From assembly GCF_001293165.1 (NCBI RefSeq), contig NZ_CP010552.1, positions 558,001-622,000 on the forward strand: 64,000 nucleotides of DNA, written 5' to 3'. This DNA comes from Candidatus Thioglobus autotrophicus (GTDB lineage: Bacteria > Pseudomonadota > Gammaproteobacteria > PS1 > Pseudothioglobaceae). The notes beneath the pieces were generated by a model that saw only the letters and a program-made list of their open reading frames with translations, did not search any database and had not been told where the DNA came from. The number at the start of each line of letters is the position of its first letter. Within the stretch, counting starts at the first letter, position 1. Positions 1 through 9,051 of the stretch are shown here, one piece after another. Both the position numbers and the translations under genes were made by a program.

Positions 1-339
1 TGCACAAAAGCAGAAAAGGCGATTATATCCAGCATGGGTGCAGGCGGGCGGCTTGATCCCACCCAAGTGCAAATCTCACGCATGGATAAAACGCAAAACT
101 GCGCCTTAGCAAGAGAAATGCGTAAACAGCTTAGAAACATCAGGGCTTCAATGAAGTTTCCTGTGGTGCACTCCACAGAGCTACCAATCAAAGCCCTGCC
201 CCACAAAGCAGTCGCTGTTACAGATACCGCGCCTGCTGGCAGACCCAGAGCCGTAAATGGCGCTATTTCTTATATGCCTAATATTTTTGGACTGATGATG
301 GCAGGACATATTATTCAAACCCTATTAAAATCTAAATAA
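1..339 (+). CDS. tcdA: tRNA threonylcarbamoyladenosine dehydratase TcdA, 3' part only
   Basis: The reading frame is open from the first base, so the gene enters from the left edge and only its last 112 codons are seen. The visible part begins CTKAEKAI, then SSMGAGGRLDPT, a stretch typical of the ThiF/MoeB-like E1 family member TcdA (CsdL). It ends with the family's GRPRAVNGAISYMPNIFG segment and a hydrophobic C-terminal helix. TcdA uses ATP to cyclise t6A37 in ANN-decoding tRNAs to ct6A. The ATP-binding N-terminal half lies outside the window. An internal ATG at 34 is not the real start, because conserved family residues lie upstream of it. Confidence 0.85.
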   Translation, partial: CTKAEKAIISSMGAGGRLDPTQVQISRMDKTQNCALAREMRKQLRNIRASMKFPVVHSTELPIKALPHKAVAVTDTAPAGRPRAVNGAISYMPNIFGLMMAGHIIQTLLKSK

Positions 340-383
340 AGGAAAGCTTTGTTTGCCGCTTAAGTGAATAACAAGGAGAAAAA

Positions 384-935
384 ATGGTTAGTACCGAAAC
401 CCCAGTTTGCAATTTCAACACGCCAGCAATTAACTTTGTATTAAAAGGCACTGACAATCAATGGCATAGCTTAGAAAGTTGCAAGGGTAAAAAAGGCTTG
501 CTTATTATGTTTATTTGCAATCATTGCCCTTACGTTAAAGCCATTATTGATCGCATTATTCGCGATACTCAGGCGCTTAAAAAAACAGGGATAAATACCG
601 TCGCCATCATGTCTAACAACCCCGATGAGTATGAGGCAGATTCTTTTGAAAATATGCAAAAAATTTCTGCAGAAATGCACTTCCCTTTCCCCTATTTAAT
701 AGATGAAACACAAGCGGTTGCCAAGGCTTACGGTGCGGTCTGTACGCCAGATTTCTTTGGCTATAATGCCAATTTAGAATTGCAATATCGGGGTCGATTA
801 GATGCCTCTCGCAAAGAAAGTGCTGCTATCGATGTAAAACGTGATCTATTTGACGCCATGACTCAAATAGCCAAAACAAGCAAAGGCCCTCTAGTGCAAA
901 TCCCATCAATGGGCTGTTCAATTAAGTGGCATTAA
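384..935 (+). CDS. thioredoxin-like redoxin family protein
   Basis: A 183-residue cytoplasmic protein of the AhpC/TSA-thioredoxin fold (PRX_like1 type). A CxxC pair (CNHC) sits near residues 49-52 within FICNHCPYVKAI. The protein ends with the signature PSMGCSIKWH, usual for this family of about 185 residues. No signal peptide is visible. The start at 384 follows a good Shine-Dalgarno sequence (AAGGAG, 373-378). Likely role: thiol-dependent peroxidase or reductase. The substrate cannot be told from sequence. It lies 44 bases after tcdA and may be co-transcribed with it. Confidence 0.8.
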   Translation: MVSTETPVCNFNTPAINFVLKGTDNQWHSLESCKGKKGLLIMFICNHCPYVKAIIDRIIRDTQALKKTGINTVAIMSNNPDEYEADSFENMQKISAEMHFPFPYLIDETQAVAKAYGAVCTPDFFGYNANLELQYRGRLDASRKESAAIDVKRDLFDAMTQIAKTSKGPLVQIPSMGCSIKWH

Positions 936-1030
936 ATTGACACAACTCAATACCTTAAACATAATAAATAGCTAATATATATTAGGAACCTAAAGCTCTT
1001 AATAGGTATAATTGCGATCTTTGCTTGTCT

Positions 1031-1036
1031 TATAAT
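1031..1036 (+). promoter_or_regulatory. candidate -10 box directly before deaD (possible leaderless start)
   Basis: A perfect TATAAT whose last base is six bases before the ATG at 1043, where transcription would begin at or next to the A of the ATG. No Shine-Dalgarno sequence precedes the ATG. A second perfect TATAAT lies at 1007-1012 and could give a short conventional leader instead. No convincing -35 box accompanies either one. Confidence 0.4.
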
Positions 1037-1042
1037 TTCCCC

Positions 1043-2902
1043 ATGTCTGAACAAAACACCAACACCGCGTCACCCAAAAAATTTAGTGACCTAGGCCTTT
1101 CTGATTCAATTCTAGGTGTACTAGAATCAATTGGTTACGAAACGCCATCCCCCATTCAAGAGCAGTGTATTACGCACTTATTAAATGGCGAAGATATTAT
1201 CGGACAAGCGCAAACAGGCACAGGAAAAACGGCCGCTTTTGCACTGCCATTATTAGACAACATTGATCTAAGTCTTAATGCGCCTCAGCTGTTAATTTTG
1301 GCGCCGACGCGCGAGCTAGCTATCCAGGTTTCAGAAGCAGTTCAGACTTATGCACGCGGCATGAAAGGTTTTCACGTATTGCCAATTTATGGCGGTCAAT
1401 CATACGACATTCAATTACGCCCCCTAAAGCGTGGTGTGCATTGTGTGGTGGGCACGCCAGGTCGTGTTATGGATCATATTAAAAAAGGCACACTTAAATT
1501 AGACAAACTCAAGTCTTTTGTACTTGATGAAGCTGATGAAATGCTGAAAATGGGCTTTATTGATGATATTAAATGGGTCATGGAGCGCATTCCAGAGCAG
1601 CGTCAAATTGCACTTTTCTCAGCCACCATGCCATCGGTTATCAAGCGTGTTGCTGAAGAATTTTTAAACAAGCCTAAAGTTGTTAAAGTTAAAACCAAAA
1701 CAGAAACTGCAACGAACATCGAGCAAAAATATTGCTTGGTGGGTGGCCTCAGTCAAAAATTAGATGCACTAACTCGAATTCTAGAAGTAATAGAATTTGA
1801 CGCAATGATTATTTTCGCTAGAACTAAAACTTTAACGGTTGAATTAGCGGAAAAATTAGCTGCAAGAGGGTTTACTGCAGAAGCTATCAATGGCGATATT
1901 CAGCAAAGCCAGCGAGAGAAAATCATTAACAAATTTAAAAAAGGTAGTATTGATATTTTAGTTGCGACTGATGTTGCAGCACGTGGATTAGATGTACCGC
2001 GCATCTCTCACGTAGTGAACTACGACATCCCTCAAGACGCTGAAACCTACGTACACCGTATTGGTCGTACAGGTCGTGCAGGTCGTTCAGGTGAGGCGAT
2101 TTTATTCGTATCACATCGCGAACGTCGCATGCTCAACAATATTGAACGCGTGACTCGTCAAAAAATTACACCAATTGAATTGCCAACAGCAAAAATCATC
2201 AATGAAAAGCGTGTTAATGATTTTAAAAAGAAAATTACTGAAACTATTAGCAATCGAGATTTAAGTGTTTTTGAGAAGTTAGTTGGTGAATTCCAAGAAG
2301 CTAATGAAGAAGTAACACATATCAAAATTGCCGCAGCATTGGCACATATCGCCCAAGGCAATGAGCCTTTGTTTTTATCTGAAAAAGAGCCTAGCTTTGG
2401 CAGAGACCAAAAACCTGGCGAAGAAAAGATAGTTCCTGTACAAGCTAACTCGCTAAAAAATAACCCGCAAATTCCAATGCGCCGCTACAAAGTTGCAGTA
2501 GGCAACAATAACAATATTAAGCCCGGCAACATTCTTGGCGCTATTGCCAATGAAGCAGACATGGATAGCGAATTTATCGGCTCTATTCAAATATTTGACA
2601 ACTTCTCAACGGTAGACCTACCTGATGAAATGCCAAAAGAGACTTTTGAGGTATTGAAAAAAACCATTGTTAATGGCAATCGTTTAAATATTGAAGCACT
2701 CACTGAGGAAAACAACAAAGCAACCGTTGGCGGCTCTAATCAAGGTAAGCGCAACTTTGGTCGCAAGAAATTCTCTAAAGACTCGAGAGGCGGCTACAAA
2801 GGCTCTAAAGATGGTGGCAGAGGTGATAGTAGAGGCAAAGGCAACAGGGATGATAGAGGAAATCGAAAGCCTAAATTTTCACGCTCAAAACCTAAAAAAT
2901 AA
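1043..2902 (+). CDS. deaD: ATP-dependent DEAD-box RNA helicase DeaD/CsdA
   Basis: A 619-residue helicase. Motif I AQTGTGKT is near residues 56-63, DEAD is near 162-165, then FSATMP and the motif VI region HRIGRTGRAGR. After the two RecA domains comes a dimerisation segment, then a DbpA/CsdA RNA-binding domain beginning RRYKVAVGNNNN near residue 482. The tail is rich in Gly, Arg, Lys and Asp. This layout is that of DeaD/CsdA, which unwinds RNA in cold-adapted ribosome assembly and mRNA decay, and a cold-shock gene follows downstream. I chose the ATG at 1043; an in-frame TTG at 1025 would add six residues. Confidence 0.93.
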   Translation: MSEQNTNTASPKKFSDLGLSDSILGVLESIGYETPSPIQEQCITHLLNGEDIIGQAQTGTGKTAAFALPLLDNIDLSLNAPQLLILAPTRELAIQVSEAVQTYARGMKGFHVLPIYGGQSYDIQLRPLKRGVHCVVGTPGRVMDHIKKGTLKLDKLKSFVLDEADEMLKMGFIDDIKWVMERIPEQRQIALFSATMPSVIKRVAEEFLNKPKVVKVKTKTETATNIEQKYCLVGGLSQKLDALTRILEVIEFDAMIIFARTKTLTVELAEKLAARGFTAEAINGDIQQSQREKIINKFKKGSIDILVATDVAARGLDVPRISHVVNYDIPQDAETYVHRIGRTGRAGRSGEAILFVSHRERRMLNNIERVTRQKITPIELPTAKIINEKRVNDFKKKITETISNRDLSVFEKLVGEFQEANEEVTHIKIAAALAHIAQGNEPLFLSEKEPSFGRDQKPGEEKIVPVQANSLKNNPQIPMRRYKVAVGNNNNIKPGNILGAIANEADMDSEFIGSIQIFDNFSTVDLPDEMPKETFEVLKKTIVNGNRLNIEALTEENNKATVGGSNQGKRNFGRKKFSKDSRGGYKGSKDGGRGDSRGKGNRDDRGNRKPKFSRSKPKK

Positions 2903-2917
2903 ACCCTAGACTAATTT

Positions 2918-2933
2918 AACCCTTTAAAGGGTT
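2918..2933. repeat. 16-bp perfect palindrome after deaD
   Basis: AACCCTTTAAAGGGTT reads the same on both strands, 15 bases after the deaD stop. It is not followed by a run of T, so it is not a textbook intrinsic terminator. It could stabilise the mRNA 3' end or serve as a protein site. Confidence 0.35.
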
Positions 2934-3067
2934 GAAACTACGTTAAAATACACGTGCTGGTAAAGTATACAGCTGCTATTTATATTGTTTGACTGATGTT
3001 CTCATCTTTTCTAAGTTATAAATGTGGTCTATTTTTTCGGTATTTTTTTAAACTTATAGGAGACATC

Positions 3068-3271
3068 ATGTCTACAACAGGAAAGGTAAAGTGGTTTGAC
3101 GCTAAAAAAGGTTTTGGTTTTATTGAGCAAGAAAGTGGTGACGATGTATTCGTTCACTTCCGTGCAATCCAAGGCGACGGTTACAAATCTTTAGAAGAAG
3201 GTCAAGAAGTAGAATTTGACTTAGAAGATGGTGCTAAAGGTCCTCAAGCGGCTAACGTACATCCTCAGTAG
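3068..3271 (+). CDS. cold-shock domain protein (CspA family)
   Basis: A 67-residue single cold-shock domain, the normal length for CspA relatives. The RNP1 motif KGFGFI and RNP2 motif VFVHF, which bind single-stranded RNA and DNA, are both present. The start at 3068 follows the Shine-Dalgarno TAGGAG (3057-3062) and matches the family N terminus [10 protein letters not shown]; an upstream in-frame start at 2996 would add 24 residues unlike the family. The 165 bases between deaD and this gene leave room for a long 5' leader of the kind that regulates cspA in cold. The gene ends in a strong terminator. Confidence 0.95.
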   Translation: MSTTGKVKWFDAKKGFGFIEQESGDDVFVHFRAIQGDGYKSLEEGQEVEFDLEDGAKGPQAANVHPQ

Positions 3272-3294
3272 TTTTTCACTAAACTATTGAAACT

Positions 3295-3324
3295 AAAAAA
3301 CCCAGCATAAACGCTGGGTTTTTT
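3295..3324 (+). terminator. intrinsic terminator after the cold-shock gene
   Basis: An A-rich stem, AAAAAACCCAGC, pairs with GCTGGGTTTTTT around a six-base loop and ends in a T run. The A run on the other side means it could also act on the minus strand. It lies just before sbcB. Confidence 0.9.
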
Positions 3325-3340
3325 ATTGCCAAAAATTCGT

Positions 3341-3346
3341 TAAAAT
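3341..3346 (+). promoter_or_regulatory. candidate -10 box directly before sbcB
   Basis: TAAAAT (five of six consensus bases) ends exactly six bases before the sbcB ATG at 3353. There is no Shine-Dalgarno sequence. The spacing is the same as at deaD, def and fthC, which suggests a leaderless transcript. No clear -35 box is present. Confidence 0.3.
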
Positions 3347-3352
3347 AAGCCT

Positions 3353-4768
3353 ATGAAAACATTTTATTGGTACGACTACGAGACTTTTGGTATTAGCCCA
3401 AAAACAGACAGAATTTCTCAATTTGCAGGCATTCGAACAGATGAAAATCTCAATATTCTTGATGAGCATATGTTTTATTGTAAGCCAACTCATGACTGCC
3501 TACCTTCGCCTGAAGCCTGCGCCGTTACTGGTATTAGCCCGCAATTGTGCGAGCAAAAAGGCATGATCGAGCATGAGTTTATTAAAAAAATTCATCAAGA
3601 GTTTTCAACACCTAATACTTGTATTGCTGGCTACAATTCAATTCGCTTTGATGATGAATTTACCCGCTACACGCTTTATCGTAATTTTCTAGACCCTTAT
3701 GCTTGGCATTGGCAAAATGGCAACACCCGTTGGGATATTCTCGATGTAGTACGGCTGTGTTACGCACTTAAAAAAGACGCAAGTCTTAAATGGGTTCACG
3801 ATGATAACGGCAAGCCGATTTTTAAACTCGACCAACTCTCCCCTGCCAATGGTATTGAGCATACTAATGCGCATGATGCGCTAGCCGACGTGCGTGCTAC
3901 CATTGCCATTGCCAAAATTATTAAAGACACACAACCGCAACTATTTGATTACGCCTTTAGTTTGCGCGAGAAAAAGACTGTGGAGAAAAAAATCAAACTG
4001 TTTGAGCCAATGCTACATACATCAGGCATGTATCCAGCGCAAAAATCTTGCACACGCTTATCAGTTGCTTTGGCTTATCATCCAGAATATAAAGATCGTG
4101 CGATTGTATTCAATCTAGACCAAGATCCATCCATACTGTTAGAGTTAAACACCGAAGAATTAAAAGCACTGATATTTACCAAGCAATCAGAATTGCCCAA
4201 TGGTGTCGAACGCTTACAAATCAAAGACTTGATTTTTAATAAAAGCCCCATGTTTGTACCTAATATCTACAAAATAGAGCCCAAGGTTGTTGAACAATTG
4301 CAAATTGATATGGATACCTGCATGCAACATTTAAATTTTATTAAAAACAACCAAGTGGCCATAGAAAAAGTAATCCATGATCTATACCGAAATGACCAAG
4401 ATTTTGCTGGCAATGATGATGTTGACCAATCTTTGTACGGTGGTTTTATGGATAATGCGGACAAACGCCTTGGCGAGCAAATTCAGAGATTGAGTCAAAC
4501 AGAGCTTCAAGATTTTCATCCAAAATTTAAAGATAAAAAACTCTCAGACTTGCTTATATATTTTAAAGCGAGAAATTATCCAGAATCTTTAACAGAGAAT
4601 GAGGCTGAAAAATGGTTTGAAATAGTACAAGGTAGAGTGCAAGCTGGTGAAAATGGCTATTTATCAATTGATGCGTATTTTCAACGTATTAATGCCATGC
4701 GCGAGCAACATCCAGAAAAAGAAAATCTTTGGAAACAGCTTGAAAGCTATGGAGAGTCCTTCTTCTGA
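3353..4768 (+). CDS. sbcB: exodeoxyribonuclease I (SbcB)
   Basis: A 471-residue single-strand 3'-5' exonuclease, close to the E. coli length. The DEDDh catalytic motif starts with D8-x-E10 in the YDYETFG segment. A conserved YCKP and ITGISPQ region follows, and later HDALADVRAT supplies the catalytic His and Asp. The C-terminal part matches the SH3-like and helical extension of SbcB that contacts SSB. It acts in recombination and mismatch repair. It appears to be transcribed alone, with a terminator upstream and about 100 bases before nth. Confidence 0.95.
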   Translation: MKTFYWYDYETFGISPKTDRISQFAGIRTDENLNILDEHMFYCKPTHDCLPSPEACAVTGISPQLCEQKGMIEHEFIKKIHQEFSTPNTCIAGYNSIRFDDEFTRYTLYRNFLDPYAWHWQNGNTRWDILDVVRLCYALKKDASLKWVHDDNGKPIFKLDQLSPANGIEHTNAHDALADVRATIAIAKIIKDTQPQLFDYAFSLREKKTVEKKIKLFEPMLHTSGMYPAQKSCTRLSVALAYHPEYKDRAIVFNLDQDPSILLELNTEELKALIFTKQSELPNGVERLQIKDLIFNKSPMFVPNIYKIEPKVVEQLQIDMDTCMQHLNFIKNNQVAIEKVIHDLYRNDQDFAGNDDVDQSLYGGFMDNADKRLGEQIQRLSQTELQDFHPKFKDKKLSDLLIYFKARNYPESLTENEAEKWFEIVQGRVQAGENGYLSIDAYFQRINAMREQHPEKENLWKQLESYGESFF

Positions 4769-4832
4769 TCTTTAATACCAATACAGCTTGAGCTATTATC
4801 TCGCTCTTTTTGCTATTAAATCAGATATCGGG

Positions 4833-4838
4833 TATAAT
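4833..4838 (+). promoter_or_regulatory. candidate -10 box for nth
   Basis: A perfect TATAAT (GGTATAATC) in the gap between sbcB and nth, about 34 bases before the nth ATG. This would give a conventional leader carrying the AGAGAAG ribosome binding site. Confidence 0.4.
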
Positions 4839-4872
4839 CTTTGGCTATTGAGAAATTAACACAGAGAAGAAA

Positions 4873-5505
4873 ATGAACGCTGAGACTCGTTTTGAAATGT
4901 TTGAAAGGCTGTTAAAAAAGATACCTAATCCAACCACAGAATTAAACTACTCAACCCCGTTTGAGCTATTAGTAGCAGTCACTTTATCTGCTCAAGCAAC
5001 GGACAAAAGTGTTAACAAAGTAACAGACAAACTGTTCCCTATTGCCAATACACCAGAGGCGATTTTTGAGCTCGGTGAAGACACACTTAGAGACACCATT
5101 AAAACCATCGGCCTGTTTAACTCAAAAGCCAAGCATATTATCCAAGCTTGTAAAATTCTAATCGATAAATACGACTCAAACGTACCTGAGACTCGCAAAG
5201 AATTAGAAGCACTTCCAGGCGTTGGTCGCAAGACGGCAAATGTTGTTTTAAATACGGCATTTGGCCACCCTACCATCGCAGTTGATACCCATATTTATCG
5301 TGTTGCTAATCGCACCGCGATTGCCAGTGGTAAGACGGTACTTGAGGTAGAAAAGAAATTGGTTAAATTTATTCCTGATGAATACCGAGTGCCTGCACAT
5401 CACTTAATGATTCTACATGGTCGTTACACGTGTAAAGCTCGCTCTCCGCTATGCACAGAATGCATCTTGCTTGATTTGTGTGAATACGAAGAAAAAAACC
5501 TCTAA
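4873..5505 (+). CDS. nth: endonuclease III (Nth)
   Basis: A 210-residue DNA glycosylase/AP lyase for oxidised pyrimidines. The helix-hairpin-helix LPGVGRKTANV carries the catalytic Lys120, and Asp138 lies in VDTHIYRVANR. The [4Fe-4S] cluster ligands are Cys187, Cys194, Cys197 and Cys203, the spacing known from E. coli Nth. The next gene begins eight bases downstream and probably shares the transcript. Confidence 0.97.
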   Translation: MNAETRFEMFERLLKKIPNPTTELNYSTPFELLVAVTLSAQATDKSVNKVTDKLFPIANTPEAIFELGEDTLRDTIKTIGLFNSKAKHIIQACKILIDKYDSNVPETRKELEALPGVGRKTANVVLNTAFGHPTIAVDTHIYRVANRTAIASGKTVLEVEKKLVKFIPDEYRVPAHHLMILHGRYTCKARSPLCTECILLDLCEYEEKNL

Positions 5506-5513
5506 TCTGAGTA

Positions 5514-5933
5514 GTGCTCTACACCCAAGATAGAACAGAGCAAAGGAAGTTTTTAGCCGCTGCTTGGGAGAAATTTTTAGCCAAGCAACTACTAGATCCT
5601 TTAGAAGATCAGCTCACGCAAGTGATTAAAATTCATCCTGAATATCACTCGCTGATTAAAGATATAGAATCTGATTATTTTCCAGAGCAAGGTGAAGTTA
5701 ATCCTTTCTTGCACATCAATCTACATTTGTCATTGCGAGAGCAGTTATCAATTAATCAGCCACATGGTATTCAAGAGATTTATCAAAAAATTCTAAAAAA
5801 GAATCAAGATTCTCATCAAACAGAGCACCAAATGATGGACTGTATTGCTGAGATGATTTTTTCAGCACAAAAGAATAATGCGCCTATGGATCACCAAGCC
5901 TACCTGCAATGCTTAAAGTCTATTTGCCGTTAA
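5514..5933 (+). CDS. DUF1841 family protein of unknown function
   Basis: A 139-residue soluble, helical protein starting with GTG eight bases after nth. The opening YTQDR, the central HPEYHSLI, and the NPFLHINLHLSLREQ and QPHGIQEIYQ segments are those of the DUF1841 family, found in beta- and gammaproteobacteria. It has no cysteine pair, membrane helix or recognisable catalytic motif beyond conserved His residues. The function is unknown; linkage to nth hints at a co-regulated role but does not prove one. Confidence 0.75.
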   Translation: MLYTQDRTEQRKFLAAAWEKFLAKQLLDPLEDQLTQVIKIHPEYHSLIKDIESDYFPEQGEVNPFLHINLHLSLREQLSINQPHGIQEIYQKILKKNQDSHQTEHQMMDCIAEMIFSAQKNNAPMDHQAYLQCLKSICR

Positions 5934-5968
5934 AAATTTGTTAATGCTGATCAGAATTTAGCAACGCT

Positions 5969-6586
5969 TTAGCCTTTCCAATTAACAAAATTGGTTAACA
6001 TTTGCAAGCCATCATGCTGAGATTTTTCAGGATGAAACTGCACTGCAAACATATTATCTTTGGCAACGGCGCAGGTAAAGTCTATGCCGTAATGAGTCGT
6101 GCCAGCCACTGTTGAGACGTCTGCTTCTGACACGTAATAACTGTGCACACTATAAAAACGTGAATTATCATCAATATTGTGCCAAAGTGGATGATCCATC
6201 GATTGTTTCACGGTATTCCATCCCATATGTGGGATTTTTAGATCACTTTTGGCAAATTTAACCACATTGCCAGGAATAATCGACAAGCCTTCTGTGCCGC
6301 CATTTTCCTGAGAATGATCAAACAGTAATTGCATGCCTAGGCAAATTCCCAAAAAAGGTTTTTCATGGGCAGATTTTTTAATAATATCAGTCAAACCATG
6401 TTCATTAAGCGCTTGCATGCATGCACCCATCGCCCCTTGACCTGGGAAAACAATTCTATCTGCTTCATTAATTAACTCAGCATTATCTGTAATTAAGACT
6501 GTATCGTTTGGGGCGACATGCTCAATGGCTTTTTGCACACTACGCACGTTACCCATGCCATAATCAATAATCGCAATAGTTTGCAT
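5969..6586 (-). CDS. hisH: imidazole glycerol phosphate synthase, glutaminase subunit HisH
   Basis: A 205-residue class I glutamine amidotransferase. The nucleophile Cys82 is in GICLGMQ, and His185 and Glu187 are in FHPEKS. With HisF it makes IGP and AICAR in histidine synthesis. HisF is not in this window. The gene is last in the asd-hisB-hisH group, 12 bases after hisB. Its 3' end faces the DUF1841 gene across 35 bases. Confidence 0.97.
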   Translation of the reverse strand: MQTIAIIDYGMGNVRSVQKAIEHVAPNDTVLITDNAELINEADRIVFPGQGAMGACMQALNEHGLTDIIKKSAHEKPFLGICLGMQLLFDHSQENGGTEGLSIIPGNVVKFAKSDLKIPHMGWNTVKQSMDHPLWHNIDDNSRFYSVHSYYVSEADVSTVAGTTHYGIDFTCAVAKDNMFAVQFHPEKSQHDGLQMLTNFVNWKG

Positions 6587-6598
6587 TAGAGTGGCTGC

Positions 6599-7180
6599 CT
6601 AAAGAGAGCCTTTAGTCGAAGGGATCGCACCTGCTTGACGCTCATCAACTGTAATCGCCATTCTCAGTGCGCGTCCAAATGCTTTAAAAATGGTTTCTGC
6701 TTGGTGGTGCGAGTTAACCCCTTTTAAGTTGTCGATATGCAGTGTCACTAGCGCGTGATTCACAAATCCAGTAAAAAATTCTGAAAATAAATCTACATCA
6801 AATGTACCAATTAAAGCACGTGTAAAGCTCACATTAAGATCTAATCCGGGGCGGCCAGAAAGATCTAACACGACACGAGACAAAGCCTCGTCCAAGGGAA
6901 CGTAAGAATGCCCATAACGAGTTAAGCCCGCTTTGTCGCCCACTGCCTGTGAAAAAGCCTGACCTAAAGTAATGCCAATATCTTCCACACTATGGTGATC
7001 ATCAATTTGGGTATCGCCATCACATTTAATGGTTAAATCCATCAATCCGTGACGCGCTACTTGATCCAACATGTGGTCTAAAAATGGCACGCCTGTGTCA
7101 ATATTTGACTTACCAGTACCATATAGATTTAGCTCTACCGCAATGTCGGTTTCATTAGTTTTTCTTGATACTTTAATCAT
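6599..7180 (-). CDS. hisB: imidazoleglycerol-phosphate dehydratase HisB (monofunctional)
   Basis: A 193-residue dehydratase, without the N-terminal phosphatase domain of the bifunctional E. coli HisB. Two metal-binding repeats are visible: [11 protein letters not shown] and [11 protein letters not shown] in the first half, and [17 protein letters not shown] in the second. It converts imidazole-glycerol phosphate to imidazole-acetol phosphate. It begins 12 bases after asd and lies directly upstream of hisH. Confidence 0.97.
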   Translation of the reverse strand: MIKVSRKTNETDIAVELNLYGTGKSNIDTGVPFLDHMLDQVARHGLMDLTIKCDGDTQIDDHHSVEDIGITLGQAFSQAVGDKAGLTRYGHSYVPLDEALSRVVLDLSGRPGLDLNVSFTRALIGTFDVDLFSEFFTGFVNHALVTLHIDNLKGVNSHHQAETIFKAFGRALRMAITVDERQAGAIPSTKGSL

Positions 7181-7192
7181 GCTTATTATTGT

Positions 7193-8218
7193 TTATAAAT
7201 ATTCTTCAATTAAAATTTCAGCAATTTGAATAGTGTTCAATGCTGCTCCCTTACGGATATTATCAGAAACTACCCATAAGTTTAGGCCTTTCTCATGAGA
7301 AATATCTTCACGAATACGACTCACAAACGTATCGTCGTGATTAGTTGCTTCCACAAACGGGGTTGCATAGCCGCCATCTTCACGCTTATCCATCACCGTT
7401 ACACCATTTGCCTCTGACAAAAGTTTAGTTGCTTCTTTGGCACTAATCTTTTTCTTTGTTTCAATATTAATTGCTTCAGAGTGGCCATAAATAACTGGCA
7501 CACGTACAGCGGTTGGGTTAACCAGAATATTTTCATCCTCAAAAATCTTTTGAGTCTCCCATACCATCTTCATTTCTTCTTTGGTATAGCCGTTGTCTTG
7601 GAAAACATCGATATGCGGAATCACATTAAAAGCAATTTGCTTTGGATAAACTTCAACATCCACATCGGTATTACCACCTAGGAGTTTTGTTGTTTGGTCA
7701 ATTAACTCAGAAATCGCTTCTTTGCCAGAGCCTGATACTGCCTGATAAGTCGCTACATTAATACGCTCAATACCCACTGCATCATAAATTGGCTTTAACG
7801 CCACCAACATTTGAATGGTTGAGCAGTTAGGATTGGCAATAATATTACGCTGTGTATAGCCTGCAATTGCATGAGGATTGACCTCAGGCACTACTAACGG
7901 GATGTCCTTGTCACGGCGAAAATGTGCGGTATTATCAATAACGATACAACCTGCTTCAGCTGCAATTGGCGCATACTTTTCAGAAATATGACCACCTGCT
8001 GAAAATAAACCCACCTGAGCTTGTGAGAAATCAAAGGTGTCTAAATCTTGAACTGTCCAGCTTTTTCCCTGACAAAACACTTTCTTGCCCGCAGAGTTGG
8101 CACTTGCAAGTGGATATAGATTATCAATAGGGAAATCACGTTGTTCTAAAATAGAAAGGATGGTTTCGCCCACAGCGCCTGTTGCGCCAACAACAGCAAC
8201 ATTAAATTTCTTGCTCAT
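7193..8218 (-). CDS. asd: aspartate-semialdehyde dehydrogenase
   Basis: A 341-residue NADPH enzyme. The dinucleotide-binding motif GATGAVG is near residues 11-17, the catalytic Cys132 is in NPNCST, and a conserved HIDVF segment follows. It makes aspartate semialdehyde for Lys/DAP, Thr and Met synthesis. It heads a three-gene group with hisB and hisH, an amino-acid cluster that does not share one pathway. No clear ribosome binding site precedes the ATG. A TATAAT lies on this strand at 8254-8259. Confidence 0.95.
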   Translation of the reverse strand: MSKKFNVAVVGATGAVGETILSILEQRDFPIDNLYPLASANSAGKKVFCQGKSWTVQDLDTFDFSQAQVGLFSAGGHISEKYAPIAAEAGCIVIDNTAHFRRDKDIPLVVPEVNPHAIAGYTQRNIIANPNCSTIQMLVALKPIYDAVGIERINVATYQAVSGSGKEAISELIDQTTKLLGGNTDVDVEVYPKQIAFNVIPHIDVFQDNGYTKEEMKMVWETQKIFEDENILVNPTAVRVPVIYGHSEAINIETKKKISAKEATKLLSEANGVTVMDKREDGGYATPFVEATNHDDTFVSRIREDISHEKGLNLWVVSDNIRKGAALNTIQIAEILIEEYL

Positions 8219-8253
8219 AAGTATTGAAATAAAATCAAAAAAATAAAACCAAT

Positions 8254-8259
8254 ATTATA
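8254..8259 (-). promoter_or_regulatory. candidate -10 box for asd-hisB-hisH
   Basis: A perfect TATAAT on the minus strand in the 95-base gap between the Nif3-like gene and asd, about 35 bases before the asd ATG. No convincing -35 box is present. Confidence 0.35.
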
Positions 8260-8313
8260 CGTGATTTTAACAAATGCTATCAGGCTTGAAACAAGTGCCG
8301 CTTTAGCCTTTAT

Positions 8314-9051
8314 CTAAACAATATTGTCAATATCGATGTATTGATAATCAAGCGCGAACTCTTGGCTGAGATGTTGGCATAATGCCTGCACACCATAACG
8401 CTCGGTAGCATGATGCCCTGCTGAAATAAAAGCAATATCGTTTTCTTTACAAATGGCTGGGATCTGCTCTGATACTTCACCTGTTATAAAGCAATCTGCG
8501 CCTACATCGATCGCATGCTCAATATAGCTCTGTGCGCCGCCACTACACCAAGTGATTTTCTTGATTGATTTACGCTTTGGTCCAAACACCAGTGGCGTAC
8601 GCTGAGTAATGCTTTGAACAGATTGAGCCACATCTTCCAGGGTTGAATCTACTTCGCCTTGCCACACTAGCGTATCGCCAATTGGCTCAGGGTTTTGAAT
8701 ATTAAAACGCATAGCCAATTGAATATTATTACCCACGATCGGGTGTGCATCTAAGGGCAAATGGTAGGCAAATAAATTAATATTATTATCCAGCAAGGCT
8801 TTAATTCTATTTCTCTTAATACCAGTTATGACCGAACTTTCATTTTTCCAAAAAAATCCATGATGAACAAATAATGCATCTGCTTGTTCATCAATAGCAC
8901 GCTCAATTAAATCTTGATTGGCGCTAACACCCGCAATAATTTTACTAATGTCTGATTTCCCTTCAACTTGAAGCCCATTTGGGCAATAATCAGAGAAGTT
9001 AGAGACATTTAGATACTTATCTAAATATTTTTCCAGTGTTTTATTGTTCAT
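8314..9051 (-). CDS. Nif3-like dinuclear metal centre protein (YbgI family)
   Basis: A 245-residue protein of the NIF3/YbgI/DUF34 family. Metal ligands are visible in FVHHGFFWK and, near the C terminus, in SAGHHATERYGV. Intermediate conserved segments are YHLPLDAHP and WCSGGAQSYI. Family members form toroidal hexamers with a two-metal site. The biochemical role is unsettled; it is often annotated as a GTP cyclohydrolase-like protein. Its start overlaps the end of hisC by 11 bases, so it is probably translated from the same mRNA as folB-folK-dsbA-thiD-hisC. Confidence 0.9.
   Translation of the reverse strand: MNNKTLEKYLDKYLNVSNFSDYCPNGLQVEGKSDISKIIAGVSANQDLIERAIDEQADALFVHHGFFWKNESSVITGIKRNRIKALLDNNINLFAYHLPLDAHPIVGNNIQLAMRFNIQNPEPIGDTLVWQGEVDSTLEDVAQSVQSITQRTPLVFGPKRKSIKKITWCSGGAQSYIEHAIDVGADCFITGEVSEQIPAICKENDIAFISAGHHATERYGVQALCQHLSQEFALDYQYIDIDNIV

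Noticed and set aside
2691-2909. Short plus-strand frame at the end of deaD
   Set aside because: It overlaps the DeaD C-terminal tail in another frame; codon bias and homology belong to deaD.
2918-2933. Intrinsic terminator after deaD
   Set aside because: The perfect palindrome lacks a following T run, so it was listed only as a repeat.
4785-4812. Terminator after sbcB
   Set aside because: GAGC/GCTC followed by TTTTT has only a four-base stem, too weak to call.
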